From Polaromonas sp. (GTDB lineage: Bacteria > Pseudomonadota > Gammaproteobacteria > Burkholderiales > Burkholderiaceae_C), in contig JAQGMN010000385.1 of assembly GCA_028292345.1 (NCBI GenBank), positions 1 to 15,385 of the forward strand: a stretch of 15,385 bases of DNA, given 5' to 3'. A program made the translations under genes and the position numbers. Position 1 is the first letter of the stretch. Every line of letters starts with the position of its first letter. The notes beneath the pieces were generated by a model that saw nothing but the letters and a program-made list of their open reading frames with translations, searched no databases and was not told where the DNA came from. Shown piece by piece: positions 1 to 7,848 of the stretch.

Positions 1-248
1 CAGCATCGAGAAATCTGTGATAATCACGGGTTTTCCCGATTCGTAGCGGCTTGATGCTGCCTGCGCAGCTTTGTGTGTGACTTCGTACCGAATTCACCTG
101 TCAGGGTGGAGCAGATGGATTGCCGGTTGTTGAGACTTGCCAGATTGGCCGTGGTTTCGTACAGCTACCCAAGATCATTCGAGTCGCCAAATGAAGCTTC
201 ACCGCTGACAGCCCAGTAACAAGCCCGGTAGGGCCACCAGGATTTATC
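1..248. promoter_or_regulatory. Region upstream of rpmH with nested inverted repeats
   Basis: No gene is supported here. Positions 1-59 form a nested palindromic structure: CAGCATC (1-7) pairs with GATGCTG (53-59), enclosing GTGATaATCAC (17-27) and CGGGttttCCCG (27-38). The outer repeat begins at base 1, so the structure may continue outside the window. rpmH is normally the first gene of this cluster and often faces dnaA, but no exact DnaA box (TTATNCACA) is present; TGTGATAA at 16-23 is one base short. A weak candidate rpmH promoter is TTGCCA (137-142), a 17-bp spacer and TACAGC (160-165). A Shine-Dalgarno-like AGGA (239-242) precedes the rpmH ATG by 6 nt. Confidence 0.4.
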
Positions 249-383
249 ATGAAACGCACATACCAACCTTCCAAAGTCAAGCGCGCCCGTACCCACGGTT
301 TCCTGACACGCATGAAAACCCGTGGCGGCCGCGCCGTCATTGCGGCCCGACGTGCCAAAGGCCGCAAACGCCTGGCTGTCTAA
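249..383 (+). CDS. rpmH: 50S ribosomal protein L34
   Basis: This encodes a 44-residue, highly basic protein, exactly the usual L34 length. It starts [15 protein letters not shown], continues with [16 protein letters not shown] and ends AKGRKRLAV, the L34 signature. L34 binds 23S rRNA in the large ribosomal subunit. The ATG at 249 is fixed by the conserved first residues and by AGGA 6 nt upstream. It is followed after 57 bp by rnpA, the conserved bacterial order, so the two are probably co-transcribed from a promoter in 60-240. The gene overlaps larger spurious antisense frames. Confidence 0.98.
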   Translation: MKRTYQPSKVKRARTHGFLTRMKTRGGRAVIAARRAKGRKRLAV

Positions 384-440
384 GCGGGTTTTCTGCGGGC
401 AATCGGGTTGTTTTTGCGCTTGAACTGATGCTGGGCGCCA

Positions 441-851
441 GTGCAGCGGCTTAAGACCCGGGCCCAGTTCCAGGCCGTTCTGGCCGGAACCATCATTGCC
501 AAAACGCCGCACTTTGCCCTGCACCGCAACCGGCTTGATGCCGGGCGCGCAGGTTTGCAGAGCGACGGACAGGCTGGCCCTGCCAGCTTGTTTCGCCAGC
601 AGGACATGTGGATCGGTGCGATGGTTCCCAAACGCTGGGCCAAACGCGCTGTGACGCGCAACGCCATCAAAAGGCAGATTTACACCGTGAGCGCTGATTT
701 TTCCCGGGCATATCCGCAGGCTGCGTTCGTGGTCCGGCTGCGCAGCGCCTTTGCCCGGACGGAATTTGTCAGCGCCGTCTCCGGCCCGCTGAGGGAAGCC
801 GTCCGCCATGAAATTCAAATCCTGATGCAGGCCGGAGCCCAGGCAGCATGA
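441..851 (+). CDS. rnpA: Ribonuclease P protein component
   Basis: A 136-residue basic protein, the protein subunit that helps the RNase P RNA mature tRNA 5' ends. The N-terminus MQRLKTRAQFQAVLAG and the RNR motif AKRAVTRNAIKRQIY (about residues 67-83) identify it. The start is GTG at 441. An in-frame stop at 426-428 excludes an earlier start, and the ATG at 428 is in another frame and soon stops. It is a little longer than the E. coli protein (about 119), with a loop before the RNR motif (about residues 30-55) that is variable in beta-proteobacteria. The stop codon overlaps the yidD ATG by 4 nt, suggesting translational coupling. Confidence 0.96.
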   Translation: MQRLKTRAQFQAVLAGTIIAKTPHFALHRNRLDAGRAGLQSDGQAGPASLFRQQDMWIGAMVPKRWAKRAVTRNAIKRQIYTVSADFSRAYPQAAFVVRLRSAFARTEFVSAVSGPLREAVRHEIQILMQAGAQAA

Positions 852-1162
852 GCCGGATTTTGACCACCCTGGGGCGTCTTCCGCAAAAGGCCTTGATCCT
901 CTTGGTCAGGGCTTACCGCTTGCTGATCAGCCCTGCACTGGGTTCCAACTGCCGTTTCGAGCCGAGCTGTTCGGCTTATTCCCTGCAGGCATTGGACCGG
1001 CATGGCGCGGTGACGGGCACGTACCTCACCTTGCGCCGCCTGTCGCGCTGCCATCCCTGGTGCGACGGGGGGCACGATCCGGTGCCGCCGCAATCCGCCT
1101 CTTTTTTCAGCCGCCTGCGCAAGCCTGCGGCTTTCATTCCTTCTAAAAAGACGCCGTCATGA
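848..1162 (+). CDS. yidD: Membrane protein insertion efficiency factor YidD
   Basis: A 104-residue protein of the YidD (UPF0161) family, which associates with the inner membrane and improves YidC-dependent insertion. Visible signatures are an amphipathic N-terminal helix (ALILLVRAYRLLISP), the cysteine-containing core SNCRFEPSCSAYSLQAL, and the C-terminal RLSRCHPWCDGGHDPVP. The tail after residue 85 is basic and variable. The start ATG overlaps the rnpA stop, and its own stop overlaps the yidC ATG (1159-1162). The three genes thus form a tightly coupled rnpA-yidD-yidC unit, the arrangement seen in most proteobacteria. Confidence 0.96.
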   Translation: MSRILTTLGRLPQKALILLVRAYRLLISPALGSNCRFEPSCSAYSLQALDRHGAVTGTYLTLRRLSRCHPWCDGGHDPVPPQSASFFSRLRKPAAFIPSKKTPS

Positions 1163-2871
1163 ACGACATCCGCCGCACCATCTTGTGGGTGATTTTTGGT
1201 TTTTCCATGGTTTTGTTGTGGGACCAGTGGCAGGTCTTTCAGGGCAACAAGGCCACCTTTTTCCCGTCGAGCACCCAGACGGCCCAGTCGCCTGGGGCCG
1301 CCGTTGCGCCGGCACCATCCGGCAGCGCCGCCGTGCCCTCGCCTGTTGCCGGCGCAGCGTCCGGTTCCCCGGCTGCGGTGCCTTCAGGTGCGCCATCGGC
1401 GACCCCGTCTGCCGCCAGGGAGCGCGTGGTCGTCAACTCCGATGTGCTGTCCCTGACATTCGACAGTGAAGGCGGAACCCTGGTCCATTCGGCTTTCATC
1501 AAGTACAAGGACATGGCCGACAAGGAGCAGGGGTTTGTGCTGCTCGATGAAAGCACGAACCGGGTCTACGTGGCGCAAACCGGCCTGATTGCCGGCAGCA
1601 ACGGCGGCGCATTCCCGACCCACAAGACGCCGATGGCCTTGCTGCCCGGCGATCACACCTTCAAGGGGGGGCAAAACGAAGTGCGGGTCCAGTTTGAATC
1701 CGCCGACCTGGGCGGCTTGAAACTGCTCAAGACCTACACCATCCGGCGCGGCGCTTATGACGTGGCGGTGCGCCATGAGGTCATCAACACCGGCAGCACG
1801 CCGGTGGCTCCGCAGCTTTACCTGCAACTGGTGCGTGACGGCAACAAGCCGCCGGGCGAGTCGTCGTTCTACTCGACCTTTACCGGCCCGGCGATCTACA
1901 CCGAAGCCAAGAAATACCAGAAAATCGAATTCAAGGACATTGAAAACAACAAGGTCGACGTCGAGAAGCAGGCCACCAACGGTTACGTGGCCATGGTCCA
2001 GCATTACTTTGCATCGGCCTGGATACTGCCTGACGGCCTGAAGCGCGACCTGTTTCTGCGCAAGGTCGATACCAACCTGTATGCCGTTGGCATGATCACG
2101 CCGCTCGAACCGATTGCGCCGGGCGCGTCGAAGACCATCGATTCGAAGTTTTTTGTCGGCCCGCAGGAAGAAAAAGTCCTGGAGTCCCTGGCCCCCGGCC
2201 TGGAACTGGTCAAGGACTATGGCTGGCTGACGATCCTGGCCAAGCCGCTGTACTGGCTGCTGGACAAGCTGCACAGCTTCATCCAGAACTGGGGCTGGTC
2301 GATCGTTGCGCTGGTGCTGCTGCTGAAGATTGCGTTTTACTGGCTGAACGCCAAGGCCTATGCCAGCATGGCCAAGATGAAGGCGATCAACCCGAAGATC
2401 ACCGAGATGCGCGAGCGCCTGAAGGACAAGCCGCAGGAAATGCAGCAGGCGATGATGAAGATCTACCGCGAGGAAAAAGTCAACCCGATGGGCGGCTGCT
2501 TCCCGATCATGGTCCAGATTCCGGTCTTCATCGCGCTGTACTGGGTGCTGCTGTCCAGCGTCGAGATGCGGGGCGCACCGTGGATTCTGTGGATCAGGGA
2601 CTTGTCTTCGCCGGACCCGTATTACATTTTGCCGGTCGTGATGGCGCTGACGACGATGCTGCAGACCGCCTTGAATCCCGCGCCGCCTGATCCGATGCAG
2701 GCCAAGCTGATGTGGTTCATGCCGCTGATCTTCAGCGTGATGTTCTTCTTCTTCCCGGCCGGCCTGGTGCTGTACTGGATCACCAACAACATCCTGTCGA
2801 TTGCCCAGCAGTGGGTGATCAACACCCGGATGGGCGTTCCGCCGCAGTTCAACCTGCCGAAGTTCAGGTAA
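1159..2871 (+). CDS. yidC: Membrane protein insertase YidC (Oxa1 family)
   Basis: A 570-residue inner-membrane insertase that integrates membrane proteins with or without SecYEG. An N-terminal signal-anchor (about residues 5-22, TILWVIFGFSMVLLW) is followed by a low-complexity Ala/Pro/Ser linker (about 37-90). A large periplasmic beta domain (about 95-345) and the C-terminal Oxa1 core of five membrane segments (about 350-560) come next. The core contains AKMKAINPKITEMRERLKD, KVNPMGGCFPIMVQIPVF and FFPAGLVLYWITNNI. Lys390 aligns, from memory, with E. coli Arg366, the positive residue of the hydrophilic groove. Length and topology match Gram-negative YidC. It is translationally coupled to yidD and followed by a short hairpin before mnmE. 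Confidence 0.98.
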   Translation: MNDIRRTILWVIFGFSMVLLWDQWQVFQGNKATFFPSSTQTAQSPGAAVAPAPSGSAAVPSPVAGAASGSPAAVPSGAPSATPSAARERVVVNSDVLSLTFDSEGGTLVHSAFIKYKDMADKEQGFVLLDESTNRVYVAQTGLIAGSNGGAFPTHKTPMALLPGDHTFKGGQNEVRVQFESADLGGLKLLKTYTIRRGAYDVAVRHEVINTGSTPVAPQLYLQLVRDGNKPPGESSFYSTFTGPAIYTEAKKYQKIEFKDIENNKVDVEKQATNGYVAMVQHYFASAWILPDGLKRDLFLRKVDTNLYAVGMITPLEPIAPGASKTIDSKFFVGPQEEKVLESLAPGLELVKDYGWLTILAKPLYWLLDKLHSFIQNWGWSIVALVLLLKIAFYWLNAKAYASMAKMKAINPKITEMRERLKDKPQEMQQAMMKIYREEKVNPMGGCFPIMVQIPVFIALYWVLLSSVEMRGAPWILWIRDLSSPDPYYILPVVMALTTMLQTALNPAPPDPMQAKLMWFMPLIFSVMFFFFPAGLVLYWITNNILSIAQQWVINTRMGVPPQFNLPKFR

Positions 2872-2876
2872 ACCAA

Positions 2877-2897
2877 AAGGGCCGCTTTGCGGCCCTT
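2877..2897 (+). terminator. Hairpin between yidC and mnmE (weak or partial terminator)
   Basis: AAGGGCCGC (2877-2885), loop TTT and GCGGCCCTT (2889-2897) form a perfect 9-bp stem starting 5 nt after the yidC stop. It lacks a following U-tract and ends 15 nt before the mnmE ATG. It may act as a partial terminator, an mRNA 3'-end stabiliser or a block near mnmE translation initiation. The fold is visible; the role is inferred. Confidence 0.5.
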
Positions 2898-2912
2898 GTC
2901 CATTGAGGCGTC

Positions 2913-4349
2913 ATGCTGGCCCGCCATCACCATCCCATTGTTGCGATTGCCACCGCGCCGGGCCGCGGCGCCGTTGGAATCGTCCGTATTTCAGGCCGGC
3001 ACATTGTGCCGGTGGTCCAGGCGCTGTGCGGCCGCGCACTGTCTCCGCGCCAAGCGACGTACCTGGCTTTCCGCGATGCGGCCGGACAGGTCATCGACAA
3101 GGGTCTGGCGATTTTCTTCCCCGCCCCGCATTCGTTCACCGGCGAGGATGTGCTGGAGTTGCAGGCCCATGGCGGCCCGGTCGTCCTGCAGCTGTTGCTG
3201 GCCCGGTGCCTTGAAGCGGCGGCTGCGACCGACCCGGCGACCGGCCAGCCGGTGCTGGCGGCGTTGCGGGTGGCCGAGCCCGGCGAATTCTCCGAGCGCG
3301 CCTTTCTCAATGACAAGATCGACCTGGCCCAGGCCGAAGCCATTGCCGACCTGATCGACGCCAGCACCGAAACGGCCGCGCGGTCCGCGGCGCGTTCCAT
3401 GTCGGGCGAATTTTCGCAGGCTGTCCAGGCGCTTCTGGGCCAGTTGGTCCACCTGCGCATGCTGGTCGAGGCGACGCTCGATTTTCCCGAGGAAGACATC
3501 GATTTCCTGCAGCAGGCCGATGCGCACGGCCAGCTGCGGCGCCTCCGGGAAACGCTGGCCAGCGTCATGCAGCGGGCCACGCAGGGCGCGATTTTGCGCG
3601 AAGGCATCAAGGTGGTGATTGCCGGACAGCCCAACGTCGGCAAAAGCTCGCTGCTCAATGCGCTGGCGGGCGCCGAACTGGCCATCGTGACCCCGGTCGC
3701 CGGCACCACCCGCGACAAGGTGTCGCAGCTGATCCAGATCGAAGGCGTGCCGCTGCATGTGGTCGACACGGCCGGCTTGCGCGAGGCGCTCGACGAGGTC
3801 GAAAAAATCGGCATCCAGAGGGCATGGGCCGAGATCGAAAGCGCCGATGCCGTGCTGTTCCTGCACGACCTGACCCGGCAGAGCTCCGGCGAAAGCAGCA
3901 AAGATGCTATTGATTACATAGCTGAAGACGTCCGCCTGGAAAGCGCGTTGGCTATGAAACTCTCAAAAAATACGCCGGTCATCGATGTCTGGAACAAATC
4001 CGACAGGGCCAGCCCGCAAGCCTTGCGCCAGGTGGACGGTGGCGTGTTGATTTCCGCCAAGACCGGGGCCGGACTTCAGGTCCTGCGTGAAAGGTTGCTC
4101 AAAGTGGTGGGCTGGCAGGCTTCGCCCGAAGGGGTTTTCATGGCGCGTGAACGCCATGTCAACGCCTTGCGCCAGGTGGACCTGCAGTTGCTCACCGCCC
4201 GGGACCAGCTGGATTCGACGGCACCCGCACTCGACCTGCTGGCCGAGGATTTGCGGCAGGCGCAGATGCACCTGAGTTCGATCACAGGCGCCTTCAGCGC
4301 CGATGATTTGCTGGGCGAAATTTTTTCCAAATTCTGCATTGGGAAATAG
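2913..4349 (+). CDS. mnmE: tRNA-modification GTPase MnmE (TrmE)
   Basis: A 478-residue GTPase that with MnmG installs the (carboxymethyl)aminomethyl group on U34 of certain tRNAs. An N-terminal tetrahydrofolate-binding domain (about 1-120, starting [24 protein letters not shown]) is followed by a helical domain. The G domain is inserted in it, with G1 [10 protein letters not shown]2 GTTRD, G3 DTAGLR and G4 NKSD. The C-terminus is FCIGK, with the conserved cysteine. GAGG (2905-2908) supports the ATG at 2913. The protein is longer than E. coli MnmE (454), partly through about 11 extra residues between G3 and G4. That stretch (about residues 331-352) is encoded by a repeat-like palindromic segment. 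All catalytic motifs are intact, so the protein is probably functional. Confidence 0.97.
   Translation: MLARHHHPIVAIATAPGRGAVGIVRISGRHIVPVVQALCGRALSPRQATYLAFRDAAGQVIDKGLAIFFPAPHSFTGEDVLELQAHGGPVVLQLLLARCLEAAAATDPATGQPVLAALRVAEPGEFSERAFLNDKIDLAQAEAIADLIDASTETAARSAARSMSGEFSQAVQALLGQLVHLRMLVEATLDFPEEDIDFLQQADAHGQLRRLRETLASVMQRATQGAILREGIKVVIAGQPNVGKSSLLNALAGAELAIVTPVAGTTRDKVSQLIQIEGVPLHVVDTAGLREALDEVEKIGIQRAWAEIESADAVLFLHDLTRQSSGESSKDAIDYIAEDVRLESALAMKLSKNTPVIDVWNKSDRASPQALRQVDGGVLISAKTGAGLQVLRERLLKVVGWQASPEGVFMARERHVNALRQVDLQLLTARDQLDSTAPALDLLAEDLRQAQMHLSSITGAFSADDLLGEIFSKFCIGK
3904..3970 (+). repeat. Palindromic repeat-like segment inside mnmE
   Basis: GCTATtgattacATAGC (3906-3922) is followed by a divergent second arm and an A-rich end at 3965-3970. 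The first 19 nt match the intergenic copy at 5141-5159 in 16 positions, with the same 5-bp stem and 7-nt loop. A GGC(C/T) motif follows at a similar distance. The segment is open in the mnmE frame and encodes about 22 residues (from DAIDYIAED to MKLSK) between G3 and G4 of the GTPase domain. I recall similar GCTATTGA...ATAGC repeats between genes of Comamonadaceae, but could not verify this. Confidence 0.5.
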
Positions 4350-4499
4350 AAAAATTTTCTGGCAACGATGACTCGCCAGCCTGTGATTTTGTATTTCTAC
4401 CTTGTTTATTTAAGAAAAATAAAATTTTCAGCGTATCAAAAGTAAGTGAAAGTTTGATTCATGCATGAGCTTGAAGGGCAAAGGTATCTTTGCACCATC
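4350..4499 (+). promoter_or_regulatory. AT-rich intergenic region upstream of the cyclic-nucleotide-binding-fold gene
   Basis: About 150 bp of markedly AT-rich sequence in an otherwise GC-rich window. AGAAAAaTTTTCT (4348-4360) is a palindrome overlapping the mnmE stop, and AAAATTTTC recurs at 4421-4429. TAAAAT at 4420-4425 resembles a -10 box, but no good -35 lies at the right distance. This is probably the promoter region of the gene at 4500; no specific regulator site is recognised. Confidence 0.35.
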
Positions 4500-4991
4500 A
4501 TGAATTCACTCCCTTCCGGCGCTGTCCGTTTTGATGTCCAGACCCTGGCCCAGGTGATCCAAAATTGCGAGGACAGCGACGCCCTGCGCTGTCAGCTCAG
4601 CCTGCCGCACTGGACTACTCTGGCGTCGTTCATGCAGCCTTTCCCCTTGAACCGGGGACAGGTGCTGATCGAGCAGGGGGCCCGGGACGCCACGCTCTAC
4701 TTCATTGAAAGCGGCGCCTTGAGTTCCCATTGCGAGGATGAGCATGCCAAGGTCCACACGTCCCTGGTCGGCGCAGGCACCGTGCTGGGCGAGGGTTCAT
4801 TTTTTTCAAGGCAGCCGCGCAGGGCGACCGTCTATGCGTCAGGCCCGTGCCGGATGTGGTGCCTGACCCCGCTGCGCTTCAAGGACCTGGCCCGCCACCA
4901 CAGTGCCATCGCGCTTGAACTGACGCTGGCAATGGCGTCGGTCATGGCCAAGCGCCTGTGCATTCCCCCCAAGCGGGCCGCAGTGACCTGA
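4500..4991 (+). CDS. Cyclic-nucleotide-binding-domain (Crp/Fnr sensor-like) protein without HTH
   Basis: A 163-residue protein with a single cNMP-binding beta-roll. The usual Crp/Fnr landmarks are visible: FMQPFPLNRGQVLIEQGARDATLYFIESGAL, then GTVLGEGSFFSRQPRRATVYASGPCRMWCLTPLRF. It ends after the following helix, so there is no C-terminal helix-turn-helix DNA-binding domain. The phosphate-binding-cassette region reads LGEGSFFSRQPRRATV and keeps the E and the R pair. It could therefore bind a cyclic nucleotide, but the ligand is unknown. I chose ATG 4500 over ATG 4461 because the 13 intervening codons (CTT, GGG, CAA, AGG and others) are atypical here; neither start has a clear ribosome-binding site. 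It stands alone between mnmE and a minus-strand unit. Function is not known. Confidence 0.85.
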   Translation: MNSLPSGAVRFDVQTLAQVIQNCEDSDALRCQLSLPHWTTLASFMQPFPLNRGQVLIEQGARDATLYFIESGALSSHCEDEHAKVHTSLVGAGTVLGEGSFFSRQPRRATVYASGPCRMWCLTPLRFKDLARHHSAIALELTLAMASVMAKRLCIPPKRAAVT

Positions 4992-4996
4992 CTCCA

Positions 4997-5081
4997 TTTC
5001 CAGATCAAACCGATCGGTGGTTGCCTTGCCGTGCCGCAGCACGGCCGACGGCTTCGCGCCTGTCTCGGATCGATCTGGAAA
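4997..5081. repeat. 85-bp palindromic structure downstream of the cNMP-fold gene
   Basis: TTTCCAGATC (4997-5006) and GATCTGGAAA (5072-5081) are perfect 10-bp inverted repeats. They enclose a perfect hairpin GCCGTGC-cgca-GCACGGC (5028-5045) and the palindrome ACCGATCGGT (5009-5018). It starts 6 nt after the stop codon of the preceding gene and has no T-tract, so it is not a typical terminator. It could be a mobile palindromic unit, an RNA structure at the 3' end of that mRNA, or a remnant. The pairing is seen; the role is unknown. Confidence 0.5.
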
Positions 5082-5139
5082 CGCAATGGCGCCCCACATG
5101 CGCCAGCCCTTGGCAGGGCGCAGAAGGTGCCTGGAATTA

Positions 5140-5202
5140 TTGCTATTGAATTTATAGCTATTTGCGCATGCCAGACATGCGGAAGAGGCCTGTTTTGTCT
5201 TG
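5140..5202 (+). repeat. Intergenic two-hairpin repeat (GCTATTGA family)
   Basis: GCTATtgaatttATAGC (5142-5158) is followed by a second perfect hairpin, CGCATG-ccaga-CATGCG (5165-5181), and then AGAGGCC and a T-rich end (5185-5197). This layout (AT-rich hairpin, second hairpin, AGAGGCC tail) is what I recall for a dispersed intergenic repeat of Comamonadaceae, though I have no database check. A related segment lies inside mnmE at 3904-3970. The rest of the 4992-5302 gap holds the 85-bp structure to the left and no convincing gene. Confidence 0.6.
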
Positions 5203-5302
5203 AAAATCTCTTTCCGGTGAAAACGGATGCGCTCGAATGCAGTGCATGAAGGCAGTTGCGCAGGAAACACCCGCGGTTCAACGGACCGCAGTCTGACGCA
5301 GT

Positions 5303-5848
5303 TCAAGCAAAAGTGCTTCGGCCAACGACAGTCCCCCTGGCGTCAAGCACCAGCGCCTCACCCATCGCGATGCCTTCCCCGGTCAGCGCGGTCATGTTGA
5401 CCTGGTGCGTGACCCACACCTCGAACCCGCCTGACGGCACATCCTTCAATGCGGCGCGCAACAGTGCGGTTTGGGCATCCTTGGCGCGGTGTTCGCCAAA
5501 AAAGGAATTGAGCGCCGGCCAGACCGTGTGGCGGCCGAACGCCAGGTCGGCGGTGTCCTTGCAGCGGCACCAGGCGCTGGACTGGACCGCGCCGGGCTGC
5601 AAACCACGCGATTTGAACCATTGGCCGAGGCGTTCGGCCTGGGCGCGCCCTTGCGCGCTGAGATTGCGCTGGGTGCTGCACCGGTCCAGCCGAAAACCCG
5701 GGGGGTCGCCAATGCCCGGATCGGTCTGCGCATGGCGCAGCACCACCACGCAGGCCCCTGCGGCCAGGCGCGCCGCCAGCGCATCGGTTTGCGCCTGCGC
5801 CAGCCAGGGGGTGGCGAGCAATGCGCCGGTAAATAGTCGTCTGTGCAT
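5303..5848 (-). CDS. Exported SixA-like histidine phosphatase family protein
   Basis: A 181-residue histidine-phosphatase (phosphoglycerate-mutase fold) protein. The N-terminus is a signal peptide, MHRRLFTGALLATPWLAQAQ, with an Ala-X-Ala-type cleavage near residue 19. It is therefore predicted to be periplasmic. The phosphate-accepting motif is LRHAQTDPG (Arg38, His39); the second catalytic histidine is His148 in VWVTHQVNMTALTG. A conserved-looking central stretch, RNLSAQGRAQAERLGQWFKSRG, matches the family. The branch is the small SixA-like group, but the substrate of exported members is unknown. It begins 14 bp after the stop of the kef-type antiporter gene on the same strand, so the two are probably one transcript. 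Confidence 0.88.
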   Translation of the reverse strand: MHRRLFTGALLATPWLAQAQTDALAARLAAGACVVVLRHAQTDPGIGDPPGFRLDRCSTQRNLSAQGRAQAERLGQWFKSRGLQPGAVQSSAWCRCKDTADLAFGRHTVWPALNSFFGEHRAKDAQTALLRAALKDVPSGGFEVWVTHQVNMTALTGEGIAMGEALVLDARGTVVGRSTFA

Positions 5849-5862
5849 GTTGGTGTGAACCG

Positions 5863-7848
5863 CTAGCCGCTTAAAAGTTTCTGTTCGGCCAGCGCCAGCG
5901 CTTCGGGCTTGCCCGACAGGACCAGCGTGTCGCCGCTCTCCAGGCGGAGTTCGTTGATCGCCTTGAGCGTCTTGCCGTTGTTCCGCCGCAGGCTGACCAC
6001 GCGCACATCGACCGTCTGCAGCGCCAATCCGCCCAGTGTCTGCCCCACGCAGCGAAGGCCAGGAACCAGCGTCACCGTGGACAGTCGCTCCTGCTCCAGC
6101 TCGTCCGCCGTGTCGTCGTCGGCACCCCGGAAATAACCGCGCAGCAGGTTGTAGCGTTCGTCACGCTGGTCCTGCACCACGCGGATCACGCGGCGCATGG
6201 GCACCCCCACCAGCGCCAGCGCATGGCTGGCCAGCATCAGGCTGCCTTCAATCGCTTCGGGAACCACTTCCGTGGCACCGCCTGCCTTGAGTTTTTCCAG
6301 GTCGCGGTCGTCGACGGTTCGCACGATGATCGGCACCGTGGGCGCATGCGTGCGCGTGTTGGCGAGCACTTTCAATGCGCTGGCGGTGTCCAGGTAAGTC
6401 ACCACCACGGCGCTGGCCCGCACCAGGCCGGCCGCGATCAGCGCCTGCAGGCGAACCGCATCGCCAAACACCACGGAACTGCCTGCCGCGGCAGCCTGCC
6501 GCACGCGGTCAGGGTCCAGGTCGAGCGCTATGTACGGAATGCCTTCGCGTTCCAGCATCCGGCCCAGGTTCTGGCCACAGCGGCCATAGCCGCAGATGAT
6601 CACATGCCGGTTGGCGCTCATGGACTTGCTGGCGATCGTCGTCATCTGGAGCGACTGCTGGAGCCACTCGCTGGACACCAGCTTCATCACGATGCGGTTG
6701 GCATACAGGATGATGAAGGGGGTGGCCAGCATCGACAGCACCATGCTGGCCAGGATGGGATTCATCAAGGCGGGCGGTATGAGCTGGCTGCCCTGCGCCA
6801 GCGACAGCAGGACAAAGCCGAATTCGCCGGCTTGCGCCAGGTACAGGCCGGTGCGCAGCGCGACGCCCTCGGTCGCTCCCAGCGCGCGCGCCAGCACCGT
6901 GACCAGGATCAGCTTGAACAACACCGGCAGCGTCAGCAGCATCAGCACCAGTGCCCAATGGTCAACGACCTGGTGCCAGTCCAGCATCATGCCGACGCTG
7001 ATGAAAAACAGGCCCAGCAGGACATCGTGAAAAGGCCGGATGTCGGTTTCGACCTGGTGCTTGTACTGGGTTTCGGAAATCAGCATGCCCGCGATGAAGG
7101 CGCCCAGCGCCAGGCTCAGTCCCGCGAGTTCGGTCAGCCAGGCCAGCGCCAGCGTCACCAGCAGCAGGTTTAGCACAAACAATTCCTCGCTCTTGCGCCG
7201 CGCCACGATGGTGAGCCACCAGCGCATCAGGCGCTGCCCGCCGGTCAGCAGCAGGCCCAGCAGCACCGCCGCCTTCAGCGCGGCAATGCCCAGGCCCATG
7301 AACAGTTCGTCGGCAGGCGAGCCGAGCGCCGGAATCAGCACCAGCAGCGGCACCACGGCCAGATCCTGGAAAAGCAGCACACCCATCACCCGCTTGCCAT
7401 GCTCGGACGCCATTTCCAGGCGCTCGGCCAGGAGCTTGACCACAATGGCGGTGCTGCTCATGGCCATGGCGCCCGACAGCGACAGCGCGGTTTGCCATTG
7501 CATGCTCCACAGCGTCGGCGCCATGAATGCCAGCAACAGCGAGCCGATGGTGACCAGCAGCATCGTCAGCGCCACCTGAAGCAGGCCCAGGCCGAACACA
7601 TGGCGGCGCATGGACCGCAGCTTGGGCAGGTTGAATTCCAGCCCGATCACGAACATCAGAAACACCACGCCGAATTCGCCCAGGTGGCGCACGCCTTCGG
7701 AGTTCTGCGACAGGGCCAGCGCATGCGGGCCGATGACCACGCCCACGGCCAGGTAGCCGAGCATGGGCGGCAATTTGAACGAGCGGCAAATGACCACCCC
7801 CAGCACGGCGGCCAGCAGGTACAAAAGGGTCAGTTCAAGCGCACTCAT
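5863..7848 (-). CDS. KefB/KefC-type cation:proton antiporter (CPA2) with TrkA-N/RCK domains
   Basis: A 661-residue inner-membrane antiporter. The N-terminal exchanger domain (about 1-390) has roughly a dozen membrane segments, with GYLAVGVVIGP, GVVFLMFVIGLEF, FQDLAVVPLL, GAFIAGMLIS and AQAGEFGFVLLSLA. A Rossmann TrkA-N domain starts near residue 415 (HVIICGYGRCGQNLGRML). A TrkA-C-like domain ends the protein (STVTLVPGLRCVGQTLGGLAL, then SGDTLVLSG). The family expels K+ or Na+ in exchange for H+, and the RCK module usually gates it. I chose ATG 7848 (MSALELTLLYLLAAV) because it begins directly with the first membrane helix. The frame stays open for 363 codons upstream, but that part is antisense to kdsD. 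No ancillary KefF/KefG gene is adjacent. Confidence 0.93.
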   Translation of the reverse strand: MSALELTLLYLLAAVLGVVICRSFKLPPMLGYLAVGVVIGPHALALSQNSEGVRHLGEFGVVFLMFVIGLEFNLPKLRSMRRHVFGLGLLQVALTMLLVTIGSLLLAFMAPTLWSMQWQTALSLSGAMAMSSTAIVVKLLAERLEMASEHGKRVMGVLLFQDLAVVPLLVLIPALGSPADELFMGLGIAALKAAVLLGLLLTGGQRLMRWWLTIVARRKSEELFVLNLLLVTLALAWLTELAGLSLALGAFIAGMLISETQYKHQVETDIRPFHDVLLGLFFISVGMMLDWHQVVDHWALVLMLLTLPVLFKLILVTVLARALGATEGVALRTGLYLAQAGEFGFVLLSLAQGSQLIPPALMNPILASMVLSMLATPFIILYANRIVMKLVSSEWLQQSLQMTTIASKSMSANRHVIICGYGRCGQNLGRMLEREGIPYIALDLDPDRVRQAAAAGSSVVFGDAVRLQALIAAGLVRASAVVVTYLDTASALKVLANTRTHAPTVPIIVRTVDDRDLEKLKAGGATEVVPEAIEGSLMLASHALALVGVPMRRVIRVVQDQRDERYNLLRGYFRGADDDTADELEQERLSTVTLVPGLRCVGQTLGGLALQTVDVRVVSLRRNNGKTLKAINELRLESGDTLVLSGKPEALALAEQKLLSG

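Noticed and set aside
16..23. TGTGATAA as a DnaA box
   Set aside because: The consensus TGTGNATAA needs one more base; no other box is found in the first 248 bp.
1384..2274. 296-codon antisense frame within yidC
   Set aside because: It mirrors a well-supported gene; long antisense frames are expected at this GC content.
4839..5306. Minus-strand 155-codon open frame across the 3' part of the cNMP-fold gene and the gap
   Set aside because: The middle part looks somewhat protein-like, but it overlaps a convincing gene on the other strand, crosses two palindromic repeats and matches no family I recognise.
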